This document shows positions 1-8,763 of a DNA stretch of 64,000 bases, piece after piece; the stretch's first letter is position 1, and every line of letters starts with the position of its first letter. Location of the stretch: assembly GCA_963820545.1 (NCBI GenBank), contig CAWGAJ010000002.1:310001-374000 (forward strand). Reading direction: 5' to 3'. The notes below the pieces were generated by a model. It saw nothing but the letters and a program-made list of their open reading frames with translations, was not told where the DNA came from and did not search any database. This DNA comes from CAWGAJ01 sp963820545. Its GTDB lineage: Bacteria; Planctomycetota; Planctomycetia; Pirellulales; Thermoguttaceae. Position numbers and translations under genes: made by a program.

Positions 1-2
1 AC

Positions 3-730
3 GCCGTGTTTGTCGGCGTAGGCGCCGGTCTGCCGTATTTAATGGGAATTCCCGGCGAAAATCTGGGCGGCGTGTATTTAGCCAACGAATATCTCACGCG
101 CGTGAATTTGATGAAGGCCTACGATTTTCCCGCGGTCGACACGCCCGTGGTGCGCGGCGCAAGGTTTGCGTTATCGGCGGAGGCAACGTGGCCATGGACT
201 CGGCCCGGACTGCGCGGCGTTTGGATGCCGAGCAGGTCACGGTGCTCTATCGCCGTTCCCGCGCGGAAATGCCGGCCCGGGCCGAGGAAATTCATCACGC
301 CGAGGAGGAAGGCATTCAATTCCGCCTGCTTTGCACGCCCGTGGCTTACTTTGGCGACGAAAAAGGCATGGTCAAACAAGTGCAATGTCAGGAAATGGAA
401 TTAGGTCCGCCCGACGATTCCGGCCGGCGTCGCCCCATACCCAAGGAAGGCAGCTTATTTACCCTCGATACTGATATGATCATTCTGGCGATCGGCTCCG
501 GGGCAAATCCGCTCTTGACCCGGCATTCCCCGGCAATAACGTTAAATAAACGGGGTTATATCGTAACCGACGAGCGCGGACGCACCGCCAGGCCAGGAGT
601 TTGGGCCGGGGGAGACATCGTTACCGGCAGCGCCACCGTGATCCTGGCCATGGGGGCCGGAAAAGTCGCCGCCGAGGATATTCACAAATTCCTGCTTGCC
701 GCCCCATCCGCACCGACTTGTGTATGGTAA
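3..730 (+). CDS. gltA: NADPH-dependent glutamate synthase-type oxidoreductase, C-terminal part
   Basis: The gene enters from the left edge, so its N-terminus and iron-sulfur region are not visible. The visible part is the second half of the FAD/NAD(P)H-binding module of homotetrameric glutamate synthase or GltD-like proteins. Seen: GAGLPYLMGIPGENLGGVY, then VIGGGNVAMDSART (the second dinucleotide-binding motif), YRRSRAEMPARAEE, and the closing GGDIVTGSATVILAMGAGK that contacts FAD. The family passes electrons from NAD(P)H to a partner or makes glutamate. The frame changes near 158-163, where a GGCGGC-type run appears to have lost one base: upstream codons read in phase 3, downstream in phase 2. 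With one base restored the protein is continuous, so this looks like an assembly error. The stop is TAA at 728-730. The related sulfide dehydrogenase or ferredoxin:NADP reductase subunits cannot be excluded. Confidence 0.85.
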   Translation, partial: RVCRRRRRSAVFNGNSRRKSGRRVFSQRISHAREFDEGLRFSRGRHARGARRKVCVIGGGNVAMDSARTARRLDAEQVTVLYRRSRAEMPARAEEIHHAEEEGIQFRLLCTPVAYFGDEKGMVKQVQCQEMELGPPDDSGRRRPIPKEGSLFTLDTDMIILAIGSGANPLLTRHSPAITLNKRGYIVTDERGRTARPGVWAGGDIVTGSATVILAMGAGKVAAEDIHKFLLAAPSAPTCVW

Positions 731-841
731 AGACTGGATTGATTATGATAACATTAGACGTCGTAGATCCTTGCCGAACCGCGAGTAGTATCCGTTCTTA
801 TTCGTATTAAATCCCCATAATTTTCAACCGGAACTGCGTTT

Positions 842-2689
842 GTGAACGTTCAGTTCATTCACCAACTTTATTTTAAACTTGCGATAACTTTCCTCTTGGC
901 CTCGTTGGTGCCATTGGGAATTGTGAGCCTCTATACCATTCACGCCGCCGACTCGCTGATCGAAAGCATAGTCACCAACCAGTTGGAAAATCTCGCCGCT
1001 GAAAAGCAGCAACTCCTGCAACGTTGGATATCCGAGCGCGTGGCCGATCTCGAAGTCGCGGCCAATTCACCGGTCGTCAAGTCTCTCGATCCCGCCTCGA
1101 TCGATGCCCAATTCCAAATAATGCATCTTCAATACAAGGTCTATCCTTGCTTCGTCGTTGCCGCCGCCGACGGCAAAACCATATATCATAGCTACCGCAC
1201 CGGCGTGGGCGAGAACGTCGCCGACCAGCCTTGGTTTCGGCAGGCGATCTCCGGAGAGCGCTATATGTCCGCGGCGCATATCGAGGCCGAGGACCGCGAA
1301 TCGGTCTTCGAACTGGCCGCTCCCATCTTGGACGACAGCAGCCGACCCAAGGCTGCGGCTTGCTTGACGGTCAGCACCGAAGCCATTCGTCACGGCGTAC
1401 TGAAGGTCTCATTGGGCGCTACCGGCGAGTGTTATTTGGTGGATCAAGCCGGCACCTTTCTGGCCCATCAAGATCCGGCGCGGATCTTGAAGAGCAATAT
1501 CTCCCGCTCGGACAGCTTTACTCATATCTTTCTCAATAAAACCGCCCGGCCGATCTACACCGATTATCGCGGGATATCCGTTTTCGGCGCTTCCCGCGCG
1601 ATTCCCGGCACCGAATGGTTCGTAGTGGTCGAACAAGACGAAAAGGAGGCCTTCGAGCCTTCTTCTCAATTGCGCTGGAACCTTTATCTGACCCTCCTGC
1701 TGACGGTGATGTGCGCGGTGGGTATTTCGCTCTTTTTGGCGCATTCGTTGGCCACGCCGATCCGCGAACTCAGCGACGCCACCCACGCCTTGGCGCAAGG
1801 CGATTTTCAACACAGCCTCTTGCACACGCCCAGCAAGCGGCGGGACGAGGTGGGCATGTTGCACCGCGCGTTTCAATACATGGCCGCCCAACTGCACGAT
1901 CGGCACGCCAAACTGGAAATCCGCGTAGGCGCCACCGAGGCTGAATTGCTGCAAACCGACCGTCGCCTGCAAATCGCGATTTTGGCCGCTGCCCGGGCGG
2001 AGCATTTGGCGTCCTTGGGCCGCTTGGCCTCGGGCGTAGCCCACGAAATCCGCACACCGCTAGCCGCCTTGAAGCTCTACATGCAATCCGCGCAAGAGGA
2101 TCTGGACATCTCGCCGGAATTCAGCGAGGATTTCCGGATCGCCTTGCAGCAGGTCGAACGCATCGAGAACACCGTCAATCACTTTCTCAATTATGTGCGT
2201 CCCCAAGAACCGGTTTTGACCAAGCTGGATTTTCCCAAGCTCATCCATGATGCGCTGTCTGTGGTCCGTCCTCGCGCCAACCATCAGAAGGTCGATATCG
2301 CCCTGACATTATCCTCTCCCCTGCCCACGGTTTTGGGCGATCAAAACCAATTGGGCGACGCCTTGATAAACCTGCTCGTGAACGCCTTGGACGCCATGCC
2401 CGACGGCGGCTCCTTGAAACTCGCCGTGGAATCCGCTACAACATATCAAAACGGCAAGTCGCGAAATGGGGTGCGATTGGATGTGATTGATAACGGACCC
2501 GGCATCGCGGAGCCCGATCTGGAAAAATTGTTCGAACCGTTCTTTACCACCAAGGCCTCGGGCTCCGGGCTGGGCTTGAGCATTGTGCAAAACACCGTGC
2601 AACGCCACGGCGGGACGGTTAGCGTCAACACCCAACCGGACCGCGGCACCACTTTTTCGCTGTTCTTGCCGGCCCCGGAAGAAAAATAA
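842..2689 (+). CDS. Membrane sensor histidine kinase with periplasmic Cache-like domain
   Basis: A 615-residue two-component sensor with a GTG start. Order of parts: membrane segment about 11-33, an extracytoplasmic ligand domain (about 35-275, with dCache-type features such as GENVADQPWFRQA), second membrane segment about 279-300, HAMP linker, then the kinase. The phospho-acceptor is His401 in GVAHEIRTPLAAL. The ATP-binding domain shows the N box NLLVNALDAMPDGG near 510, DNGPGI near 550 and GSGLGLSI. It ends 7 bases before the NtrC-type regulator at 2697, so the two almost certainly form one operon, with this kinase phosphorylating that regulator in the manner of DctB/DctD or AtoS/AtoC. The ligand cannot be told from sequence. 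No frame defect was seen. Confidence 0.93.
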   Translation: MNVQFIHQLYFKLAITFLLASLVPLGIVSLYTIHAADSLIESIVTNQLENLAAEKQQLLQRWISERVADLEVAANSPVVKSLDPASIDAQFQIMHLQYKVYPCFVVAAADGKTIYHSYRTGVGENVADQPWFRQAISGERYMSAAHIEAEDRESVFELAAPILDDSSRPKAAACLTVSTEAIRHGVLKVSLGATGECYLVDQAGTFLAHQDPARILKSNISRSDSFTHIFLNKTARPIYTDYRGISVFGASRAIPGTEWFVVVEQDEKEAFEPSSQLRWNLYLTLLLTVMCAVGISLFLAHSLATPIRELSDATHALAQGDFQHSLLHTPSKRRDEVGMLHRAFQYMAAQLHDRHAKLEIRVGATEAELLQTDRRLQIAILAAARAEHLASLGRLASGVAHEIRTPLAALKLYMQSAQEDLDISPEFSEDFRIALQQVERIENTVNHFLNYVRPQEPVLTKLDFPKLIHDALSVVRPRANHQKVDIALTLSSPLPTVLGDQNQLGDALINLLVNALDAMPDGGSLKLAVESATTYQNGKSRNGVRLDVIDNGPGIAEPDLEKLFEPFFTTKASGSGLGLSIVQNTVQRHGGTVSVNTQPDRGTTFSLFLPAPEEK

Positions 2690-2696
2690 TTTTATC

Positions 2697-4140
2697 ATGG
2701 CCAAGTTGCTGCTGGTTGATAACGACGAAGGTTTAATTCATTTCCTCACCCGGTTTTTTCTCAATCTGGATTACCAGGTGGATGCCTGCATTGACGGCGG
2801 CGCTGCGCTGGGCCGGCTGGCCGCCGAGCAGTACGACGCCGTCCTCTTGGATTACAAAATGCCCGGCCTCAGCGGTTTGGAAACACTCCGCGAAATCAAA
2901 CACGCCCATATCAAAACGCCGGTCATAATTATGACCGCGCACGGCACCACCGAAACCGCCATCGAGGCCATGAAGGCGGGGGCTTACGACTATCTGCTGA
3001 AGCCTTTCGATACCGAAGAACTCAAGAAGATCGTGGCCGACGCGGTGAACGTCTCCCGTTTAATGAACGAGGTCGTCAGCCTCTCGGGCGCGGCCGCCGC
3101 GATTACCTCGACCGCTCACCCGGCAACCCAGTTCGTGGGCAATCACCGCAAGATGCAGGCCGTCTTCAAGCTCATCGGTCAAGTGGCCGCTAAAGACGTG
3201 ACCGTGCTGATCACCGGCGAAAGCGGCACCGGAAAAGAATTGGCGGCCCGAGCCATTTATCATCACAGCCACCGCCGGGATAAGCCCTTCATGGCCATCA
3301 ACTGCGCAAGCATTCCCGACACGCTCTTCGAAAGCGAATTGTTCGGCTACGAGCCGGGCGCTTTTACCGGCGCCGACCGCCGCTATCCGGGCAAATTTGA
3401 ACGCTGCCACGAGGGAACGCTTTTTTTCGACGAAATCGGCGATATGTCCTTAAGCACCCAGTCCAAAGTGCTCCGCGTGCTCCAGGAGGGCGAATTCGAA
3501 CGACTGGGCGGCGCCGAGACGATCAAGGTCAATGTCCGCATTCTCGCCGCCACCAATAAAAGTCTCGAGCGGGAGGTCGAGGCGGGACGATTCCGCAAGG
3601 ACCTCTTCTACCGGCTGAAAATCATCACCCTTCACTTGCCGCCGTTGCGCGAAAGAATGGACGACGTCCCTTTACTCGTGAATTACTTCGTCGCCCGCTT
3701 CTCCGCCGAATACAACAAGCCCTTGCGATACGTCTCCCCGCAGGCCCTTGCCAAGCTCCGCGGCAATGCCTGGCCGGGAAACGTTCGCGAATTGGAAAAC
3801 TGTACTGCGCCGGGCGATGCTCATCTGCCAAGGCGATGTGCTCCTGCCCGAACACTTGCGCTTCGAGGGAGAACACGGCCCATCCTCCGGTTCCGACGCC
3901 GACGAAGACCGGCCCCAGGGATTGAAAGAGAAAATCGACGCCTTGATCCCCGATATCCTTCGCCTCGCCGGCCCCGGCGGCCATGCAAACGTCATCGATC
4001 TGGTCGAAGAGGCAATCATCACCCGGGCCCTGAAAGAATGCGCCTATAACCAGGTCCACGCCGCGCGACTCCTGGGCATCAGCCGCAACACCCTGCGGCA
4101 CCGCATGAAAAAATACGGCTTGGAACATAACTTGAATTGA
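2697..4140 (+). CDS. NtrC-family sigma-54-dependent response regulator
   Basis: Cognate regulator of the preceding kinase. The start chosen is the ATG at 2697, since upstream in-frame codons overlap the kinase gene. Receiver domain: acidic pocket D8/D10, phospho-acceptor D52 in LLDYKMPG, conserved Lys in LLKPFD. AAA+ domain: Walker A GESGTGKE from residue 174, the sigma-54 contact loop GAFTGA at 221-226, and WPGNVRELEN. The C-terminus is a Fis-type helix-turn-helix (QVHAARLLGISRNTLRHRMKKYG). The frame breaks at about 3800: after RELEN the next expected residues VLRRAMLICQGDVLLPEHL lie one base out of phase, so one extra T is likely. Reconstructed length is about 481 residues, normal for the family. 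It implies that some promoters in this genome use sigma-54. Confidence 0.92.
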
Positions 4141-4510
4141 CATAATATGTTATCAAGTAATCAGTTATAATCACACTTCGATTGCTCATCGGTTTACGAA
4201 AGCTAATCTATCCAGCGTCCTGATTTACCTCCCTCCTCCCCACCTTAGTATGATTTTTTGAAATACACACCAAAATGTGTTGACAATTATGGGGGGTATG
4301 ATAATATAATTCCTTGTGTAATGATTTTTTGTGGAGTTTATTGAACCTCTCTTAGTTCCATTCGTTCAATATTTAAGACGAGGCAGCGTCTGCTAATTCA
4401 ACTTCTGTTGCTCGCATAAAACTGCATTCGCCGTTTGCGAGTCGTTCTCGGTTGGATATTTCCCAATTTTTTAGATTTTATGAAGACACCCTCTTTAATG
4501 AGGATATGCA
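4141..4510. other. Intergenic region upstream of the PEP-CTERM gene
   Basis: 370 A+T-rich bases with no convincing gene. The only element I can support is the sigma-70-like promoter at 4280-4310, which would leave a leader of about 200 bases before the ATG at 4511. No clear hairpin terminator follows the regulator gene. Confidence 0.5.
4280..4310 (+). promoter_or_regulatory. Possible sigma-70 promoter
   Basis: TTGACA at 4280-4285 and TATAAT at 4305-4310, both perfect consensus hexamers, separated by 19 bases, which is longer than the usual 16-18. It points towards the PEP-CTERM gene at 4511. Not tested; a long spacer weakens the case. Confidence 0.4.
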
Positions 4511-7012
4511 ATGATAAACCAATCGTATGACATTCGTTTTCTGATTATCATACCACTGCTCTTTTTATGCATTCCCGCCGCGCCGATTTGCGCTGCGATT
4601 ACCGGCACCGGCGGTGTCACTCCCGCCAACCCAGTCAGTTGGTCCAGTTCCACTACTGCGTATGTGGGAGAGACGACCAGCGGCAGTGTGACGGTTGACT
4701 CCGGCAGCGATCTTCTATCTGCATATGCCTATATCGGATATTCCGCCGGATACATGGGCAAAGTAACAGTGGATGGTGCCGGCTCGACGTGGATTAATTC
4801 ATATGACATCTCTGTCGGCCTTTCTGGCAACGGCACACTGAATGTTACTGGTGGCGGCAACGTTAGCAATTCCACAGGCTCCATCGGCATCTATTCCGGT
4901 TCAACTGGCGTTGTGACAGTCGACGGCACCAACTCGAAATGGACCAATAGCACTAACCTCTATGTCGGCCGCTCTGGCAACGGGACACTGAAAATTACAG
5001 GTGGCGGCAACGTAAGTGGTCAGTACTACGATGGCCAATTTATCTACAGTATCTACATTGGCTCCAATTCCGGTTCAACTGGCTTTGTCTCAGTTGATGG
5101 TTCCAACTCGAAATGGACCAATGGAGGTATTCTCTATGTCGGCAGCTCTGGCAACGGAACGCTGAACATCACCAATGGCGGCAACGTTAGCAGCAAGAAC
5201 GGCTCAATCGGTTCCAATTCCGGTTCAACTGGCGTTGTGACAGTCGATGGTTCCAACTCGAAATGGACCCATGAATATAGCCTCGATGTCGGCGAGTCTG
5301 GCAACGGGACGTTGAATATCACTGGTGGCGGCACAGTTATCGTCAATAAAACAACCAATGCTGCTTACAACCCAGGTTCTACCGGGACGATCAATTTCGA
5401 CAACGGGACATTAACAACAGCCGGCCTAGCGGCATCCCCAAGCCAACTGACAGGTACGGGCACTATCAATACCCGCGGTCTGGTAAGTGATGTCGATCTT
5501 GTGTTTAACTCGCCTGTCAGCCTAAATCAGACATTTTTGTTTAAATACCTTCCCAACCAGAATGTCACCGTAAAACTTGACATGAGCAATCCGGCCGCCT
5601 ATGGTGATCTTGGTGCTGGTTGGAAAGGCGACGGTTCATTGACAATTCGAGATGGTATTACTGTTTATTCTATCTATGGTGATATTGGGCATCATACTAC
5701 CGCAACAGGTGTGGTGACAGTGACCGGCACTGGATCAAAATGGGCAAATAGCTCTTACCTCTATGTCGGCAACAATGGCAAAGGAACATTGGATATCACT
5801 GCTGGCGGCAACGTAAGCAATTACGAAAGCTACATCGGCTACAATTCCGGTTCAACCGGCGATGTCACAGTCAATGGCACCAACTCGAAATGGACCAGTG
5901 AATCTAGCCTCGATGTCGGCCGTTCTGGCAATGGGACACTGAAAATTACTGGAGGCGGCAACGTTAGCAATTCCACAGGCTTCATCGGCATCTATTCCGG
6001 TTCAACCGGGGATGTCACAGTCGATGGCACAAACTCAAAATGGATTAATAGATCTATCCTCTATGTCGGTCGTTCTGGCAATGGAACGCTGAACATCACC
6101 GGAAGCGGCGCAGTTAGTAATACTAATGGTTACATCGGCTACTCTTCTGGCGCTACAAGCAAAGTGGCAGTGGATGGCACCGGCTCGATGTGGACCAATA
6201 GTTCGGCTCTCTATGTTGGCTATAATGGCAAAGGAGCATTAAATATCACCGGCGGCTGCACAGTTACAGGGACTAGCGTTTCGATTAATAATCAATCGCT
6301 GCTGGCAATAGATGTCGGCAATGGCAGTCAACTCACCATCAGCAACGGAACTGGCACAATCACCAACAGCGGCACGGTGCGCATCATGGCCGGGGCGAAT
6401 GTAGCGGCAGGTATTCCGTATACGCCTATATCTGCCAGCACTTGGAGCGGCAGCGGTATTTATCAGCCTATCGGCGGCACATGGAATGCAACTGCTCACA
6501 CTTTCACTGCTTCCCTGGTGCAACAGGGTTCGGCCGGCACGCCGTTAACCGTCAATCTTGCCAGCCTCCAGCGCGTGCTAGTCATCGACGATGTTAAACA
6601 CTGGGTATTAGGCGCAAGTTTTGCTCCAGCCTCCACGTCGATCGACCTTACGGCCTCGACCATTAGCGGCCAGGTTCTGACTGATTTATTGGCCTTGCTC
6701 GACGCCGACCAATCGCTTTTGGGCGCCTGGCAGATCACGACCGGCAGCAGTTATGCCCTTCCCGCCTACCTCTCCTTCGACGTTGGCCCGGGGCGCTCCA
6801 GGAACGATTTGACCATATGGCATTACGACGGTGCAGCATGGAGCGAATTCGATGCAACCGATCTGACTTGTAATGGCGATTATGCGAGTTTCACGGTGAC
6901 CGGTTTCAGCGGCTACGCCTTGATAACGGTGCCCGAGCCAGGCACATTGGCACTGCTAATCGCAGGACTCTTGTGCATTCTTGTCTATGTTCGGCTGAAG
7001 CAGAAATCTTGA
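4511..7012 (+). CDS. Secreted repeat protein with PEP-CTERM sorting tail
   Basis: An 833-residue exported protein. It has an N-terminal signal peptide (hydrophobic residues about 9-29). About ten copies of a roughly 50-residue unit follow, each built from a 'SKWTNxxxLYVGxSGNGTL' strand, 'NITGGGNVS', and 'IGxxSGSTGxVTVDG'. This matches the autotransporter-associated beta-strand type of repeat and predicts a stacked right-handed beta-helix. A shorter non-repeat region (about 600-790) precedes the C-terminal signal VPEPGTLALLIAGLL plus a basic end, the PEP-CTERM pattern recognised by exosortase. Known for the family: such proteins are sorted to the cell surface or matrix. No exosortase gene lies in the window. 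Codons are more A+T-rich than in the flanking signalling genes. The repeats are visible at DNA level and could recombine. Confidence 0.88.
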   Translation: MINQSYDIRFLIIIPLLFLCIPAAPICAAITGTGGVTPANPVSWSSSTTAYVGETTSGSVTVDSGSDLLSAYAYIGYSAGYMGKVTVDGAGSTWINSYDISVGLSGNGTLNVTGGGNVSNSTGSIGIYSGSTGVVTVDGTNSKWTNSTNLYVGRSGNGTLKITGGGNVSGQYYDGQFIYSIYIGSNSGSTGFVSVDGSNSKWTNGGILYVGSSGNGTLNITNGGNVSSKNGSIGSNSGSTGVVTVDGSNSKWTHEYSLDVGESGNGTLNITGGGTVIVNKTTNAAYNPGSTGTINFDNGTLTTAGLAASPSQLTGTGTINTRGLVSDVDLVFNSPVSLNQTFLFKYLPNQNVTVKLDMSNPAAYGDLGAGWKGDGSLTIRDGITVYSIYGDIGHHTTATGVVTVTGTGSKWANSSYLYVGNNGKGTLDITAGGNVSNYESYIGYNSGSTGDVTVNGTNSKWTSESSLDVGRSGNGTLKITGGGNVSNSTGFIGIYSGSTGDVTVDGTNSKWINRSILYVGRSGNGTLNITGSGAVSNTNGYIGYSSGATSKVAVDGTGSMWTNSSALYVGYNGKGALNITGGCTVTGTSVSINNQSLLAIDVGNGSQLTISNGTGTITNSGTVRIMAGANVAAGIPYTPISASTWSGSGIYQPIGGTWNATAHTFTASLVQQGSAGTPLTVNLASLQRVLVIDDVKHWVLGASFAPASTSIDLTASTISGQVLTDLLALLDADQSLLGAWQITTGSSYALPAYLSFDVGPGRSRNDLTIWHYDGAAWSEFDATDLTCNGDYASFTVTGFSGYALITVPEPGTLALLIAGLLCILVYVRLKQKS
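4740..6250 (+). repeat. Tandem coding repeats inside the PEP-CTERM gene
   Basis: Imperfect units of roughly 150 bases recur in two blocks (about 4740-5340 and 5690-6250), separated by a non-repeat stretch. Recurring DNA words include 'tccggttcaactggc', 'tcgaaatggaccaa' and 'tctatgtcggc'. Recent duplication is suggested by near-identical neighbouring units. Confidence 0.8.
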
Positions 7013-7157
7013 TCCGCAATTCTGCTTCTTCTAGCAATCAGATTGCTTTAGTTCGGCCTTTTCTACGGACGTATTAGCCTCCTCGATCAACTTCTTTCGC
7101 GCACAGCCTGTTGCGACTGCATATAATCCTGCCCTTGGGCGCGGGTGTTATGATTCT

Positions 7158-7436
7158 TTACCGGAGTCTTCCCAGGGGACCCAGATCCAGGTTGAGATCC
7201 TCGTCTTGAAATTCGAAGTGTTCTTTGAGCCTTTGGATTTCCTCGGCCAGCCGGCAGAATGTCTGCCCGAGGCGTTCGACCTGCTCGTGGGTCAGCGCGC
7301 CGGCGTCCAGGCAACAAATCGACTGCCGTTCGAGCAATTCACGCAGCATTTCCACCAACGTCGACACCAGTTGCGCCAGTCCGTCGCGGACGTTTTCCGG
7401 ATCGAGGCGGATTTGCGGAGGTAAAATTTCCTTCAT
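7158..7436 (-). CDS. gvpK: Gas vesicle protein GvpK
   Basis: A protein of about 92 residues matching GvpK along its length: NLDPENVRDGLAQLVSTLVE, LRELLERQ, LTHEQVERLGQTF and the diagnostic C-terminal DEDLNLDLGPLGRL. GvpK is a minor protein required for gas-vesicle formation, thought to act in assembly rather than as a wall protein. The start is the ATG at 7436, preceded by AGGAG at good spacing; a longer upstream reading would overlap the previous gene. It begins 10 bases after the stop of the gene ending at 7447, as the last of three co-directional genes. The major wall gene gvpA, gvpF/L and gvpG are absent, so the protein probably does not build vesicles unless the rest lies elsewhere. Confidence 0.88.
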   Translation of the reverse strand: MKEILPPQIRLDPENVRDGLAQLVSTLVEMLRELLERQSICCLDAGALTHEQVERLGQTFCRLAEEIQRLKEHFEFQDEDLNLDLGPLGRLR

Positions 7437-7446
7437 GGCAAAGCTC

Positions 7447-7797
7447 CTAGTCAGTCCGCTTTGCGCCCGTATCAATGGCGCAGAGCGTCAGTTGCAGGCG
7501 GAGGTAGATCATTTCGATATCGGCCACGGTGATCGTCAGATCGCCGGCGCTTCGGGCAGGCGCTATGGTCGGCGGAGTTTCGGCCAGTAACTGTTCCTGC
7601 TCGCGCATGATTTCGTTCAGGCGCCGATCGAGGTGCTGCACTTGCCGCATTGCCCGATCTAATTCCTTATTGCGGCGGACCTTCTCTAATTCCAAAATTG
7701 CCAGCCGGGCATGACGCCGCTGAGGTTCTTCCGCCTCGGTGATCTGGCCGCTTAGCGTCCGCAGATCTTGCAGACTTTTGTGTGTTTTGGCCGTCAT
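7447..7797 (-). CDS. Unknown protein in gas-vesicle remnant operon
   Basis: 116 residues, not assigned to a known Gvp family. A strong ribosome-binding site (AAAGGAG) precedes the ATG at 7797, which supports real translation. Residues about 20-70 are highly charged and predicted to be a coiled coil (for example RRNKELDRAMRQVQHLDRRL). A Pro/Ala linker follows, then a short segment ITVADIEMIYLRLQLTLC. It sits 45 bases after the truncated gvpN and 10 bases before gvpK, the slot held in some cyanobacterial clusters by gvpJ. It lacks the GvpA/J wall-protein signature. It could be a rapidly evolving accessory vesicle protein or an unrelated insertion. Confidence 0.6.
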   Translation of the reverse strand: MTAKTHKSLQDLRTLSGQITEAEEPQRRHARLAILELEKVRRNKELDRAMRQVQHLDRRLNEIMREQEQLLAETPPTIAPARSAGDLTITVADIEMIYLRLQLTLCAIDTGAKRTD

Positions 7798-7842
7798 GGG
7801 GGACTCCTTTCTTTGTGCAGGTTTCCCATCCGCAAGGGTTGC

Positions 7843-8226
7843 TCAGGCTCCCGCGCCACAAAATACCTTTTCGATTGCGGCGATAATTTCCGCGGACTCC
7901 AGCGACTTGCCGCCGCTCGTCCCTATGCCGAACTCGTCGTCGCCGTGAATCAAAATAACCGGCTGGCCAAGCTGCGCTGCCAGATGGAGAGCAAGAGTGG
8001 TCTTGCCGGTCCCTGCCGGTCCGGCAAGATTCACAGGGTAGCCTGCCCCGATATAGGCTAAGGCCCGTTCTACAATGCCTTCCACCTGGGGCGTTAAAAC
8101 AAATTGTTTAGTCGGTCGAGGCTCAACCCCCATTGGCACGGTCAGCAGCGGCCGATGCTCGGCCTGCCGGTCTTCACCATTCCCTTGGTCCATCACATAA
8201 CTCATCAATGGCATAAGAAACATCAT
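7843..8226 (-). CDS. gvpN: Truncated GvpN-like AAA+ ATPase
   Basis: The first part matches GvpN well: FVLTPQVEGIVERALAYIG, then GYPVNLAGPAGTGKTTLALH (Walker A) and PVILIHGDDEFG. GvpN is normally about 300 residues with Walker B, sensor and arginine-finger elements. Here the protein stops at 127 residues, the match ending right after DDEFG and passing into an unrelated-looking tail (GTSGGKSLESAEII). Because the next gene starts only 45 bases on, there is no room for the missing ATPase part, so this is a large deletion rather than a single frame error. ATP hydrolysis is therefore unlikely. Several in-frame Met codons crowd the start (8226 chosen) with no strong ribosome-binding site. Confidence 0.75.
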   Translation of the reverse strand: MMFLMPLMSYVMDQGNGEDRQAEHRPLLTVPMGVEPRPTKQFVLTPQVEGIVERALAYIGAGYPVNLAGPAGTGKTTLALHLAAQLGQPVILIHGDDEFGIGTSGGKSLESAEIIAAIEKVFCGAGA

Positions 8227-8378
8227 TCACTTGCACCGATGTGTCGCAAGCGACTGCAAATCAGGAAAAATGGCCTCTAACCGCAGGTCTTCTGACTGCG
8301 GTTGGGACTCACAAAAATGTGCGCGCCACGAGCGATGGTAAGTAGCGGGAGTGGCTAAGAAATGATCTGCTCATTAGA

Positions 8379-8433
8379 TGCCCCTTTTCCTCTGACTTCG
8401 TCAGCGCCTGCCCTTTTCCCTGACTTCGTCATC
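8379..8433. repeat. Short tandem direct repeat
   Basis: Two adjacent units of about 28-30 bases, each containing 'cccttttcc' followed by 'tgacttcgtca'; the second copy lacks two bases. Lies upstream of the gvp remnant. Confidence 0.65.
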
Positions 8434-8637
8434 ATTTGCCCCATATCTCCAATCTGATTCGTGGTCGGTGACAAAACCACGTAGTTCCCTCCACTAGTAA
8501 TCCCCCTTAACGCTTTTTTGCAGCATTACGATGTGGATAAACTACGTAATTTTTTACCACTAAACAAACCGTACTATATGAAAAACCAAAGTCAAATCAT
8601 CATGTGGGGGGTTAGAAACTCTCCGAAAAGTCCAAAT

Positions 8638-8741
8638 GTCATCCTCAGTCCGCCAGAGGCGGAAAGGTTCTTGCCGGCAAATATGTCTATCTGGTGATAA
8701 ATGCCTTTTCCCCCACGATTCTTCGCTTTGCTCAGCATGAC
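8638..8741. repeat. Dispersed palindromic intergenic repeat
   Basis: Starts with GTCATCCTCAG and ends with CTCAGCATGAC, near-perfect inverted ends about 100 bases apart, with 'ccgccagaggcgg' and 'gattcttcgctttg' inside. The same wording is familiar from intergenic repeats of other bacteria (from memory). Only one copy is seen in this window. Confidence 0.6.
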
Positions 8742-8763
8742 GGGAATGTTTTGGGAAAGGCGA

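Larger units (their letters stand above)
8227..8763. other. Leader and repeat-rich gap between gvpN remnant and GGDEF gene
   Basis: No gene supported. A hairpin with arms AACCGCAG (8279-8286) and CTGCGGTT (8296-8303) lies in the expected gvpN leader. Two inverted copies of an ACTACGT word (about 8477-8487 and 8539-8549) flank A+T-rich DNA and might be a regulator site. The direct repeat at 8379-8433 and dispersed palindrome at 8638-8741 are listed separately. Confidence 0.45.

Noticed and set aside
3790..3810. Programmed ribosomal frameshift in the NtrC-type gene
   Set aside because: No slippery heptamer or structure, and similar breaks occur in many unrelated genes.
4740..6250. Possible CRISPR array because of spaced repeats
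   Set aside because: Repeats are imperfect, about 150 bases apart, and translate as one continuous beta-helix protein; no cas genes.
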